25,339 bases of DNA from a virus, in the IMG/VR virus record IMGVR_UViG_3300036985_002253, positions 1 through 25,339 of that record; one strand, given 5' to 3'. Made by a program: the position numbers and the translations under genes. Every line of letters starts with the position of its first letter. The stretch's first letter is position 1. Below the pieces are notes generated by a model, which was given only the letters and a program-made list of their open reading frames with translations, was not told the origin of the DNA and made no database searches. Positions 1 through 4,404 of the stretch are shown in pieces.

Positions 1-24
1 AGCATTTGTTCTATTATTGCTCAT
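1..24 (-). CDS. Start of a leftward gene, truncated by the window edge
   Basis: An ATG on the minus strand at 24 opens eight codons (MSNNRTNA) that run off the left end. It is preceded by an AT-rich leader resembling those of the other leftward genes, and by the structured element at 73-199. Too little is visible to identify the product, and the start itself is inferred only from context. Confidence 0.35.
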
Positions 25-72
25 GATATATTATTTTAAGTTTTAATGATTTAAAAATAATCCCTCTGCACT

Positions 73-199
73 CAGTTATAATAGGTAGTAGCTCCTTACA
101 ATACCTTTCTTCTACAAAACTTGGTCATATAAAAGAAGTCTGGCTACAATTTCAGTGAGGATCGACCCTTATTAAGCCTCAATCTTCCTATTACAACTG
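73..199 (-). ncRNA. Structured RNA candidate closed by a 13-bp stem
   Basis: CAGTTATAATAGG at 73-85 and CCTATTACAACTG at 187-199 are complementary over 13 positions; the single exception is a G-U wobble when read as minus-strand RNA. The enclosed ~100 nt has no ORF but can form shorter helices (GAGG/CCTC, CTTCT/AGAAG, TAGC/GCTA). It lies between the terminator-like hairpin of the gene at 219-524 and the next leftward start at 24. It could therefore be a free small RNA, or a 5' leader element controlling that gene. I recognise no known RNA family. The strand is inferred from the surrounding genes. Confidence 0.45.
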
Positions 200-210
200 T
201 TTGCATTAGG

Positions 211-232
211 AATATCTTTTATTCAAGATATT
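211..232 (-). terminator. Hairpin at the stop of the 101-aa gene
   Basis: AATATCTT (211-218) pairs with AAGATATT (225-232) around a 6-nt loop that contains the stop codon of the gene ending at 219. It is AT-rich with a weak downstream T stretch, so it is a modest terminator or a 3'-end stabilising hairpin. Confidence 0.4.
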
Positions 233-524
233 TCATTTCTTCTTCTTGATCAGCTAATGTAGCCAAATCAGGATCTTGGGGTTCAACAAGTTCTTTAAAA
301 CCTATTCCACAAACCATAAAAAATCTATCATGGTCTTGAATAACATCTCCAACTGATGTGCTTCTTACTTCATTCATAGCCCAATCAACATGATCATTTT
401 GTGCATATTCAAATGCTTTTTCAATTGAATCTGCTTCTACAAACCCAACATATTGTCTAGGTTGACTTTTTGTTTCAGTAAATCTTAATGAAGATATAGC
501 ATGAAAAATGTGATACTGTTTCAT
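219..524 (-). CDS. Hypothetical 101-aa protein with an RSTSVGDV motif
   Basis: The reading frame can be extended to an ATG at 569. The ATG at 524 (MKQYHIFHAI...) is preferred because it follows the same AAATATAAAACAA-type leader seen before other leftward genes, and the 15 extra residues look non-conserved. The protein contains R-S-T-S-V-G-D-V followed by a possible beta strand (FFMVCGIGFKEL), and an acidic C-terminus. I have seen this motif in small proteins of other large phages but know no function for it. It is soluble, with no membrane segment. It ends in the hairpin at 211-232. Confidence 0.7.
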   Translation of the reverse strand: MKQYHIFHAISSLRFTETKSQPRQYVGFVEADSIEKAFEYAQNDHVDWAMNEVRSTSVGDVIQDHDRFFMVCGIGFKELVEPQDPDLATLADQEEEMKYLE

Positions 525-623
525 TTGTTTTATATTTAATGATGAGTAATTTATAAATAACATATACATCTTGTTCTTCTTAAAGGCTGGGTTAATATAA
601 TCCTCTATAGAGAGAAAGAAACA

Positions 624-845
624 CTAATCTTTATTAATGTATTTTTTCTTAGTAAATCTTAACTCTAAAGTGTCATCTGTATTCTCTTCAGAGAGTCTAC
701 CATTATACTTAATAGCATTATCTTCTGTTCCCCAAAAATGCATATCTCTAATTCTTTCAATAGTTTCTAATTCCTCTATTGATTCTCTTATTAGTTTGTA
801 TCCAACAACATTGTCATCAGAATTTCTAACGATTTCTACTTTCAT
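624..845 (-). CDS. Hypothetical 73-aa charged protein
   Basis: A short leftward gene, rich in Glu and Lys (IEELETIERIRDM), with no recognisable domain, Cys motif or membrane segment. It is the first gene downstream of the non-coding 846-1149 segment. It lacks the CCTTTA...TAGTATTA box that precedes most other leftward genes, so it may use a different promoter; a palindrome ATGTGT/ACACAT lies at 866-885 just upstream. An antisense ORF at 637-849 covers the same bases and is taken as a shadow. Confidence 0.6.
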   Translation of the reverse strand: MKVEIVRNSDDNVVGYKLIRESIEELETIERIRDMHFWGTEDNAIKYNGRLSEENTDDTLELRFTKKKYINKD

Positions 846-865
846 ATAGATTATGTTTTAAGTTA

Positions 866-885
866 ATGTGTTACAATAGACACAT
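866..885. promoter_or_regulatory. Palindrome ATGTGT-N8-ACACAT, possible operator
   Basis: ATGTGT at 866-871 is the inverted repeat of ACACAT at 880-885. It lies about 20 bp upstream of the ATG at 845, and an overlapping CACATGTG palindrome sits at 881-888. The spacing suits a dimeric helix-turn-helix repressor, but no repressor gene is visible nearby. The role is inferred. Confidence 0.3.
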
Positions 886-908
886 GTGATTAAATATTTA
901 TAGCTATT

Positions 909-917
909 TTATCCACA
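909..917 (+). promoter_or_regulatory. Perfect DnaA box TTATCCACA
   Basis: TTATCCACA matches the bacterial DnaA consensus TTATNCACA at every position. A single 9-mer is expected by chance about once per 260 kb for an exact match (more often in AT-rich DNA). The hit is meaningful mainly because it lies 110 bp from the parS site and the iteron-like repeats. Confidence 0.5.
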
Positions 918-1029
918 CACATTTTTTTGAAATCTGCATGTTTTGAAAAGATAAAAGAATAGGCTGTGTGTTTACACCCACTCTCTAAGTCTCTCACAAT
1001 CAATGAGTTAAGTGGTTTTTTTTTAGAAA

Positions 1030-1045
1030 TGTTCCACGTGAAACA
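1030..1045. promoter_or_regulatory. parS: parS centromere-like site TGTTCCACGTGAAACA
   Basis: The 16-mer is identical to the Bacillus subtilis parS consensus (TGTTNCACGTGAAACA with C at the N position), the binding site of chromosomal-type ParB, which is conserved across most bacterial phyla. A chance exact match to a 16-mer in 25 kb is very unlikely. It sits outside any gene, between a DnaA box and iteron-like repeats. No parA or parB is present in the window. The site may serve a phage ParB encoded elsewhere, or capture the host ParB. Confidence 0.75.
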
Positions 1046-1050
1046 ATAGA

Positions 1051-1090
1051 GTTACACACGACACACGATAGTTACACACGACACACGTCA
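1051..1090. repeat. Two 17-bp direct repeats at 20-bp spacing (iteron-like)
   Basis: GTTACACACGACACACG occurs identically at 1051-1067 and 1071-1087, so the spacing is 20 bp, or about two helical turns. The repeats start 6 bp after the parS palindrome. Tandem repeats with two-turn phasing are typical of initiator-binding iterons or of partition-protein arrays. The internal ACACACGACACACG is itself a smaller repeat. The binding protein is unknown. Confidence 0.55.
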
Positions 1091-1149
1091 TAAAAGTAAT
1101 AAACGTAATAGGAGTATGGTTGATAGTGTGTATTGTAAACTTTAAAAAA

Positions 1150-1183
1150 TAATGCCTACCACTATAATAAGTAGTAGGCATTA
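1150..1183 (-). terminator. Intrinsic terminator of the SSB-like gene
   Basis: TAATGCCTAC (1150-1159) pairs perfectly with GTAGGCATTA (1174-1183). On the minus strand the hairpin is followed by a run of Ts, and it sits 10 bp beyond the stop codon at 1193. This is a classical rho-independent terminator. Confidence 0.8.
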
Positions 1184-1192
1184 TTAATTTCC

Positions 1193-1729
1193 TTAGAACG
1201 GAACCTCTTCTTCATCTACAGCCTCAAGTTTTTCTACCACTCTTTGAGCAGGTATTGGAGGTAATAAACTTGCAGCAAGTTCCTGTGCTTTTTTAAGTTT
1301 ATCTAAACGTGCATCTTTTTCCCGTGAAACAATAACCTTTGCATCAATGTTATCTGCTGATTCTCTAATTAACTCCGATAGTCCTTCGGATTTAACAACC
1401 GTTCCGTTAGTAGGATTGATATAAATCATACTTGAACCTTTAACTTGGTTGACAGCATTATTAACTCTATCTTCCCCTAAAGTGTGTGTTGTAACTCCTG
1501 TTTTAGGATTCGTATAGTCGGAGTCTTGAACTATAAGAGTGCTACCTATTAAATCGTCAAGTAGCTTTTCATTAATACCTACAATACCGTTTAGCATATT
1601 TTTAGTAATTGCTACGGGTACGTCTTTACTGTCTTCAGTACTACATATGAATGTAGAATAAGACGTTGCAGTTGCAAAAGTGGTTGTGATTCTTTCAACC
1701 TTTTTGAATGTTAAATGTACATTTGCCAT
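1193..1729 (-). CDS. ssb: Single-stranded DNA-binding protein-like (178 aa)
   Basis: The call rests on layout. The N-terminal ~110 residues are predicted rich in beta strand (MANVHLTFKKVERI..., KGSSMIYINPTNGTVV). A charged linker follows (about 130-165). The acidic-hydrophobic C-terminal peptide DEEEVPF matches the SSB tail consensus (DDDIPF) that docks host repair and replication proteins. The N-terminal part does not closely resemble bacterial Ssb in sequence, so it would be a divergent phage type. It likely coats ssDNA during phage replication. The gene has its own promoter-like box (1762-1783) and terminator (1150-1183), and lies beside the candidate origin. A partial parS-like 16-mer is embedded at 1316-1331. 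Confidence 0.6.
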   Translation of the reverse strand: MANVHLTFKKVERITTTFATATSYSTFICSTEDSKDVPVAITKNMLNGIVGINEKLLDDLIGSTLIVQDSDYTNPKTGVTTHTLGEDRVNNAVNQVKGSSMIYINPTNGTVVKSEGLSELIRESADNIDAKVIVSREKDARLDKLKKAQELAASLLPPIPAQRVVEKLEAVDEEEVPF

Positions 1730-1761
1730 TTTGTGTTTTGTTTAAATTTTGAAATGAAAAA

Positions 1762-1783
1762 AAATATTAATATAATAAAGGAT
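1762..1783 (-). promoter_or_regulatory. Promoter-like box before the SSB-like gene
   Basis: On the minus strand this reads ATCCTTTATTATATTAATAT. It is a variant of the box repeated before most leftward genes, and lies about 35 bp upstream of the ATG at 1729. An inverted repeat AAAGGATAA/TTATCCTTT overlaps its upstream half. Confidence 0.4.
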
Positions 1784-1822
1784 AAATTTAAAACTTATCC
1801 TTTATATAAATTAACTAATTTG

Positions 1823-1859
1823 CTAAAGGTGTTCTACGACTGAAAGGAGTAGTTTGGAA
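1823..1859 (-). repeat. Conserved-flank hairpin element, copy 1
   Basis: On the plus strand it reads CTAAAGGTGTTCT, then a stem CTAC/GTAG with an 11-nt loop, then TTTGGAA. The same flanks recur at 2485 and 3238 around different stems. It lies between the terminator at 1875-1905 and the promoter-like box of the SSB-like gene. Confidence 0.55.
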
Positions 1860-1874
1860 ATTAATAGATAATGT

Positions 1875-1905
1875 AAGAACTCTACATTGTTAGTGTAGAG
1901 TTCTT
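1875..1905 (-). terminator. Intrinsic terminator, 12-bp perfect stem
   Basis: AAGAACTCTACA (1875-1886) pairs perfectly with TGTAGAGTTCTT (1894-1905) over a 7-nt loop. It lies just beyond the stop codon at 1912 and ends the 157-aa gene's transcript. Confidence 0.75.
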
Positions 1906-1911
1906 AATTAA

Positions 1912-2385
1912 TTAAGCTGACATTCCAAAATCAGGTTCTTTTTCAACTGGAACAGGTAGTACTTTATTCCAAGCTGTGTGTTTCACCCATTGAACCCTGT
2001 TATCCATTCCCCCTTTCTTATTAGGTACTTGAAATTGGATTTTTAATTTACTATCCATGTATATATCTATATCTACAACTGTAACAAAGTTGATAGTACC
2101 GTATATACTGTCATCTCTTTCAATACTTTCAGTAGTCCAAAATCCGTATTCTCTAATTCCAATTTCAGAGAATAGTTCATCCCCAACTTGGAAATCAACA
2201 TTACAAGGAAAACCGTTTAGGCTATTGTACAAATAACCTAATGAATTATCATTCATCATTCTGCCAACAATTGCTTCAGCAGCAATTTCTTTGTGTTTAA
2301 AATCAGGATGCAAATTGTTCAATAATAAATCTGCAATAGAGTCCACACTAATTTCAATACTAATTGATTGATTAAACTTTTTCAT
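1912..2385 (-). CDS. Hypothetical 157-aa protein
   Basis: A leftward gene of unknown function. The sequence is moderately acidic with alternating hydrophobic segments (INFVTVVDIDIYMDSKLKIQFQV) that suggest a beta-rich core after a short helical N-terminus. There is no Cys motif, membrane segment or catalytic signature. It is a complete single-gene cassette: promoter-like box at 2405-2437, AT-rich leader, ORF, and a perfect terminator at 1875-1905. It sits directly upstream of the SSB-like gene, so a role near replication is possible, but nothing in the sequence shows it. Confidence 0.65.
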   Translation of the reverse strand: MKKFNQSISIEISVDSIADLLLNNLHPDFKHKEIAAEAIVGRMMNDNSLGYLYNSLNGFPCNVDFQVGDELFSEIGIREYGFWTTESIERDDSIYGTINFVTVVDIDIYMDSKLKIQFQVPNKKGGMDNRVQWVKHTAWNKVLPVPVEKEPDFGMSA

Positions 2386-2404
2386 AATTAAATGATTTTT
2401 TAAA

Positions 2405-2437
2405 GATTAAAAAAATAATACTAATATACCAAAGGAT
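2405..2437 (-). promoter_or_regulatory. Promoter-like box before the 157-aa gene
   Basis: Minus-strand ATCCTTTGGTATATTAGTATTA followed by TTTTTTTAATC, about 20 bp before the ATG at 2385. It matches the shared box at the core ATTAGTATTA and the terminal TTAATC. Confidence 0.45.
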
Positions 2438-2484
2438 ATACATACATTACATATATATTTTCTATAATATTATAAACTAAGTTT

Positions 2485-2518
2485 CTAAAGGTGTTCTGGA
2501 CGATAGTCCAGTTTGGAA
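2485..2518 (-). repeat. Conserved-flank hairpin element, copy 2
   Basis: CTAAAGGTGTT, then a perfect CTGGAC-GATA-GTCCAG hairpin, then TTTGGAA (plus-strand reading). The stem differs in sequence from copies 1 and 3 but is fully paired, while the flanks are unchanged. This pattern is expected of a conserved RNA or cruciform structure. Confidence 0.6.
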
Positions 2519-2532
2519 CATTGTTAACAAGA

Positions 2533-2569
2533 AAGAACCCCTATCAGATTTCTCTGAATCGGGGTTCTT
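2533..2569 (-). terminator. Intrinsic terminator of the 74-aa gene
   Basis: AAGAACCCC (2533-2541) pairs with GGGGTTCTT (2561-2569), and an inner CAGA/TCTG helix caps the loop. It lies 4 bp past the stop codon at 2574. A T-rich stretch follows on the minus strand. Confidence 0.8.
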
Positions 2570-2573
2570 AACC

Positions 2574-2798
2574 TTAGAAGGTTTCATCTTCTATTGTACC
2601 TATTAAACGGAATCTATGAATTCCGCTAACAAGGTATTCAGATGATGAGTTGAATCTTTCTTTCAATAGAGATACAGCTGATTCTTCATCAGTAGCATCC
2701 ATTTCGTATGTATCGTGGTCAATATCTATTTGACCAGTTTCATCCGAAGGATTGAAAGAAATAATTTCAACGTTAAAAACATAAGTGAGTACACTCAT
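2574..2798 (-). CDS. Hypothetical 74-aa acidic protein
   Basis: A small leftward gene with no recognised domain. It has a beta strand-like start (MSVLTYVFNVEIISF), an Asp/Glu-rich middle (DETGQIDIDHDTYEMDATDEESAVSL shortened here to its acidic character) and a possible C-terminal strand. The strongly acidic composition would suit a DNA-mimic or inhibitor protein, but that is only a compositional remark. It has its own promoter-like box (2812-2844) and terminator (2533-2569). Confidence 0.6.
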   Translation of the reverse strand: MSVLTYVFNVEIISFNPSDETGQIDIDHDTYEMDATDEESAVSLLKERFNSSSEYLVSGIHRFRLIGTIEDETF

Positions 2799-2811
2799 TT
2801 TATTATATTTA

Positions 2812-2844
2812 GATTAAGAAATAAAATACTAATTTATTAAAGGA
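2812..2844 (-). promoter_or_regulatory. Promoter-like box before the 74-aa gene
   Basis: Minus-strand CCTTTAATAAATTAGTATTT followed by TATTTCTTAATC, 14 bp before the ATG at 2798. Its 5' end overlaps the end of the strong terminator at 2842-2895, so one cassette's terminator tail is the next cassette's promoter box. Confidence 0.5.
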
Positions 2845-2895
2845 AGAAGATAGTGTAGGTGGACGTTTTCATCTCCTAATTGACTATCTTCTTCC
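2842..2895 (-). terminator. 13-bp stem ending the structured RNA
   Basis: GGAAGAAGATAGT (2842-2854) pairs perfectly with ACTATCTTCTTCC (2883-2895). The 28-nt loop contains a smaller GGA/TCC helix. On the minus strand it is followed by TTTAATAAATT. It is the strongest hairpin of the left block, and there is no gene immediately upstream of it, so it must end a non-coding transcript. Confidence 0.7.
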
Positions 2896-3158
2896 AATAT
2901 GATGTGCCGACTAAGGCTGCGGTGGTATTACGGTCCAAAGTTATAAGGAACCAACCTTAATTGTATTTTCCCACACCATGATGTGAACATATATAACTAA
3001 TAGTATATATACCACTCTTCGGCAAGGGGAATTTAAATATGGGAGCAGCAGAGTATTCCCTGCTCCCTGACCTTTCTGTTATGACCACAGTCTATTCCGT
3101 AGGTTGGAACAGGGCAACTGAGTATTACTCTCAATAAGAAAAGTATCATTCCACGTTT
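2842..3158 (-). ncRNA. Structured non-coding RNA candidate, about 300 nt
   Basis: The gene-free segment is less AT-rich than its surroundings and full of local complementarity. It has GGGAGCAG with CTGCTCCC (about 3041-3067), CTATTCC/GGAACAG (about 3091-3111), AAGG/CCTT and CACA/TGTG helices, plus the terminal 13-bp hairpin. It begins right after a promoter-like box at 3159-3184, whose downstream edge forms a TATTATTCC/GGAATGATA hairpin. With a promoter box at one end and a terminator at the other but no ORF, it has the same cassette form as the neighbouring genes. It does not look like tRNA, tmRNA, RNase P or 6S RNA to me. Its function is unknown. Confidence 0.55.
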
Positions 3159-3184
3159 GGAATAATACTAATTTAATAAAGGAT
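3159..3184 (-). promoter_or_regulatory. Promoter-like box before the structured RNA
   Basis: Minus-strand ATCCTTTATTAAATTAGTAT followed by TATTCC, a near-perfect match to the shared box although no protein gene follows. This is the main argument that 2842-3158 is transcribed as an RNA. Confidence 0.5.
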
Positions 3185-3237
3185 TATTATAAACTACATT
3201 ATATATGTATGTTCATAATATATATTAAACTACTATT

Positions 3238-3266
3238 CTAAAGGTGTCCTACGTAGTAGTTTGGAA
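3238..3266 (-). repeat. Conserved-flank hairpin element, copy 3
   Basis: CTAAAGGTGTC, a short CTAC-GTA-GTAG hairpin, then TTTGGAA (plus-strand reading). It lies between the terminator at 3281-3319 and the box at 3159-3184, the same relative place as the other two copies. Confidence 0.55.
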
Positions 3267-3280
3267 CTTATTTGTAAGTA

Positions 3281-3319
3281 AAGAACCCCTTCATCATATT
3301 TCTATGTGTCAGGGTTCTT
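3281..3319 (-). terminator. Terminator of the 84-aa membrane protein gene
   Basis: AAGAACCC (3281-3288) pairs with GGGTTCTT (3312-3319), 12 bp past the stop codon at 3331. The stem sequence is shared with the terminator at 2533-2569, suggesting duplication of the cassette end. Confidence 0.7.
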
Positions 3320-3330
3320 AATCTAATGTC

Positions 3331-3585
3331 TTAAAAGCATGCAGCTACAATTGTTATTAATAACATTCCCATCATTACTGCTAGTATACTCATCCATTTA
3401 TACTCTTGTTTTTCTGTGTTCTGTGGGTCAAGAGCAATAAATAATACTGTACCAAATACTGCTTCTCCTATATAATATACAAGATCCTCAGTTTCTTGCT
3501 GAGTTCCCCATATCATATAGTAACAAAATCCTAGATATGCAAATATTGTTAATACTCCTGTTGCATAATGTAAATACCTTTTCAT
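3331..3585 (-). CDS. Small membrane protein, three predicted TM helices (84 aa)
   Basis: Hydrophobic segments at about residues 7-27, 36-55 and 65-84 are separated by short polar loops (QQETED and DPQNTEKQEYK). A basic N-terminus (MKR) points to a cytoplasmic start by the positive-inside rule. It could be an inner-membrane superinfection-exclusion or host-modifying protein, or holin-like in size. However, it is in the leftward block away from any lysis enzyme, so a holin role is not supported. It has its own box (3603-3628) and terminator (3281-3319). Confidence 0.65.
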   Translation of the reverse strand: MKRYLHYATGVLTIFAYLGFCYYMIWGTQQETEDLVYYIGEAVFGTVLFIALDPQNTEKQEYKWMSILAVMMGMLLITIVAACF

Positions 3586-3602
3586 AATATATATTTTTAA
3601 AT

Positions 3603-3628
3603 GATTAAGAAACTAATTTAATAAGGGA
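3603..3628 (-). promoter_or_regulatory. Promoter-like box before the 84-aa gene
   Basis: Minus-strand CTTATTAAATTAGTTTCTTA followed by ATC. It is a shortened version lacking the TATTA in the middle, and its first bases belong to the preceding terminator (3623-3644). Confidence 0.4.
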
Positions 3629-3644
3629 GAAATGAATCTCCCTT
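3623..3644 (-). terminator. Terminator of the 75-aa gene
   Basis: AAGGGAGA (3623-3630) pairs with TCTCCCTT (3637-3644) over a 6-nt loop, directly after the stop codon at 3648, followed by ATTAAATT on the minus strand. Confidence 0.7.
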
Positions 3645-3647
3645 ATG

Positions 3648-3875
3648 TTAAAACTTGCTAACAATACCTTTTCTTAGGTCTATCAACCTATCAGCAACCT
3701 GTTGTTCAGATGCTACAACTGTCTTATCCATTCTAAATATAGAACAGTTAATACAATCTTCATTGTTAAACACTGCAATTCTAATACATTCTTGAGCTTT
3801 AGCCTTATCACTATACTCAAGAATCTGTGATTTACCTCTGTTAAAGTGTAGAGTCACTACCCATACTTGTGTCAT
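3648..3875 (-). CDS. Hypothetical 75-aa protein
   Basis: It starts with a strand-like MTQVWVVTLHF, then a helix (DKAKAQECIRIAVF) and a basic C-terminus (DLRKGIVSKF). There are three Cys residues, but not in a metal-binding spacing. No family is recognised. The gene is a stand-alone cassette with box 3890-3923 and terminator 3623-3644. Confidence 0.6.
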   Translation of the reverse strand: MTQVWVVTLHFNRGKSQILEYSDKAKAQECIRIAVFNNEDCINCSIFRMDKTVVASEQQVADRLIDLRKGIVSKF

Positions 3876-3889
3876 TGCTATTAATTTAT

Positions 3890-3923
3890 GATTAAGAAAT
3901 AAATACTAATTTTTTAAAGGAAA
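3890..3923 (-). promoter_or_regulatory. Promoter-like box before the 75-aa gene
   Basis: Minus-strand CCTTTAAAAAATTAGTATTT followed by ATTTCTTAATC, 15 bp before the ATG at 3875. It directly follows the T-tract of the terminator at 3930-3951. Confidence 0.5.
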
Positions 3924-3929
3924 AAGCAA

Positions 3930-3951
3930 TAGCCCCATATTTCAGGGGCTA
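3930..3951 (-). terminator. Terminator of the 54-aa gene
   Basis: TAGCCCC (3930-3936) pairs with GGGGCTA (3945-3951), followed on the minus strand by ATTGCTTTTT. It is a clear rho-independent terminator 6 bp past the stop. Confidence 0.8.
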
Positions 3952-3956
3952 ATGAG

Positions 3957-4121
3957 TTAACAATGTTTATCTACAAACTCTCCAAAATTCATTTTGTTAT
4001 TGAGAAACTTAAAACCAAGTTTAAAGTGTCTCTTGTCAAATCCCCATAGATAGCATACAGCTCCTATGATGAATGATACTACTACAAATGCAAAGAATGG
4101 AACGTACAATAAATATTTCAT
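3957..4121 (-). CDS. Small single-pass membrane protein (54 aa)
   Basis: A short gene read from the ATG at 4121 to the TAA at 3957-3959. The N-terminal hydrophobic helix (residues about 3-26, YLLYVPFFAFVVVSFIIGAV and on to W) is followed by a basic tail (DKRHFKLGFKFL) and the end DKHC. The cassette is convincing: box at 4137-4168, an AAATATAAACAAA leader, and terminator at 3930-3951. The function is unknown. An inner-membrane location with a cytoplasmic basic tail is inferred from charge. Confidence 0.65.
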   Translation of the reverse strand: MKYLLYVPFFAFVVVSFIIGAVCYLWGFDKRHFKLGFKFLNNKMNFGEFVDKHC

Positions 4122-4136
4122 TTTGTTTATATTTAA

Positions 4137-4168
4137 GATTAAGAAATAATACTAATTTAATAAAGGAT
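4137..4168 (-). promoter_or_regulatory. Promoter-like box before the 54-aa gene
   Basis: Minus-strand ATCCTTTATTAAATTAGTAT followed by TATTTCTTAATC. This copy is closest to the overall consensus, and its end lies 16 bp before the ATG at 4121. Confidence 0.55.
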
Positions 4169-4170
4169 AT

Positions 4171-4200
4171 TGAAGAACTCCCTAAAATGGAAGTTCTTCA
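4171..4200 (-). terminator. Hairpin spanning the stop of the 68-aa gene
   Basis: TGAAGAACT (4171-4179) pairs with AGTTCTTCA (4192-4200). The loop contains the TAG stop (4182-4184), so the 3' arm of the coding region is part of the terminator. The codons for the EELPF tail are therefore also under structural constraint. Confidence 0.6.
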
Positions 4201-4388
4201 TTATCAAGCTGTTGCATTTTATTCTTTAATACTTTTCTTTCTTCAAGAATAAATGCTGATGCAATTTCATATTCATCAGCTTGTTGTTTAAAATCTTCAT
4301 AACAATCTGAACATATAGCCTCTTCTTGGCTGTAATGAAAAGCTTGAATACCTTTGTGTTCATGGCAATAATTACATTCATGTAACAT
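4182..4388 (-). CDS. Zinc-ribbon protein with an SSB-like acidic tail (68 aa)
   Basis: C5-x2-C8 and C26-x2-C29 form a compact zinc ribbon. A helix follows (about 32-58, DFKQQADEYEIASAFILEER), and the C-terminus is QQLDNEELPF. The last six residues closely match the SSB C-terminal docking peptide and resemble the tail of the phage SSB-like protein (DEEEVPF) encoded 2.5 kb away. The ribbon might bind nucleic acid or protein. The tail could bind SSB partners of the host (RecQ, PriA, ExoI, DNA polymerase chi). Family unknown. Box at 4405-4436. Confidence 0.65.
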   Translation of the reverse strand: MLHECNYCHEHKGIQAFHYSQEEAICSDCYEDFKQQADEYEIASAFILEERKVLKNKMQQLDNEELPF

Positions 4389-4404
4389 AATAACTAATTT
4401 AACT

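Larger units (their letters stand above)
846..1149. other. Gene-free segment: candidate origin and partition locus
   Basis: About 300 bp without a plausible ORF on either strand, between the 73-aa gene and the terminator of the SSB-like gene. In order it holds the ATGTGT/ACACAT palindrome, a consensus DnaA box (909-917), a poly-T tract (1017-1024), a perfect parS palindrome (1030-1045) and two iteron-like repeats (1051-1090). A DnaA box, iterons and a centromere site next to an SSB gene are what one expects of a replicon control region. No Rep or ParB gene is in the window, so function is inferred from sites only. Confidence 0.5.

Noticed and set aside
525-569. Upstream ATG extension of the 101-aa gene (start at 569)
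   Set aside because: The shared A-rich leader directly precedes the ATG at 524, and the 15 extra residues look like translated leader sequence.
637-849. Plus-strand 70-aa ORF antisense to the 73-aa leftward gene
   Set aside because: It overlaps the leftward gene completely, is rich in Ser/Leu as expected of an antisense frame, and has no leader. The leftward frame fits the block.
2842-3158. tmRNA, RNase P RNA or 6S RNA identity for the structured RNA
   Set aside because: No tRNA-like ends or tag ORF, no GAGGAAAGTC-type RNase P core, and no single long bulged hairpin of 6S type were seen.
1823-3266. CRISPR-like array from the three repeated elements
   Set aside because: The copies are hundreds of bases apart, separated by genes and terminators, with variable length and an internal variable stem. 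There is no spacer-repeat regularity and no cas genes.
3331-3585. Holin identity for the 84-aa membrane protein
   Set aside because: Size and three TM helices would fit, but there is no endolysin or spanin nearby and it lies in the leftward block of small single-gene cassettes.
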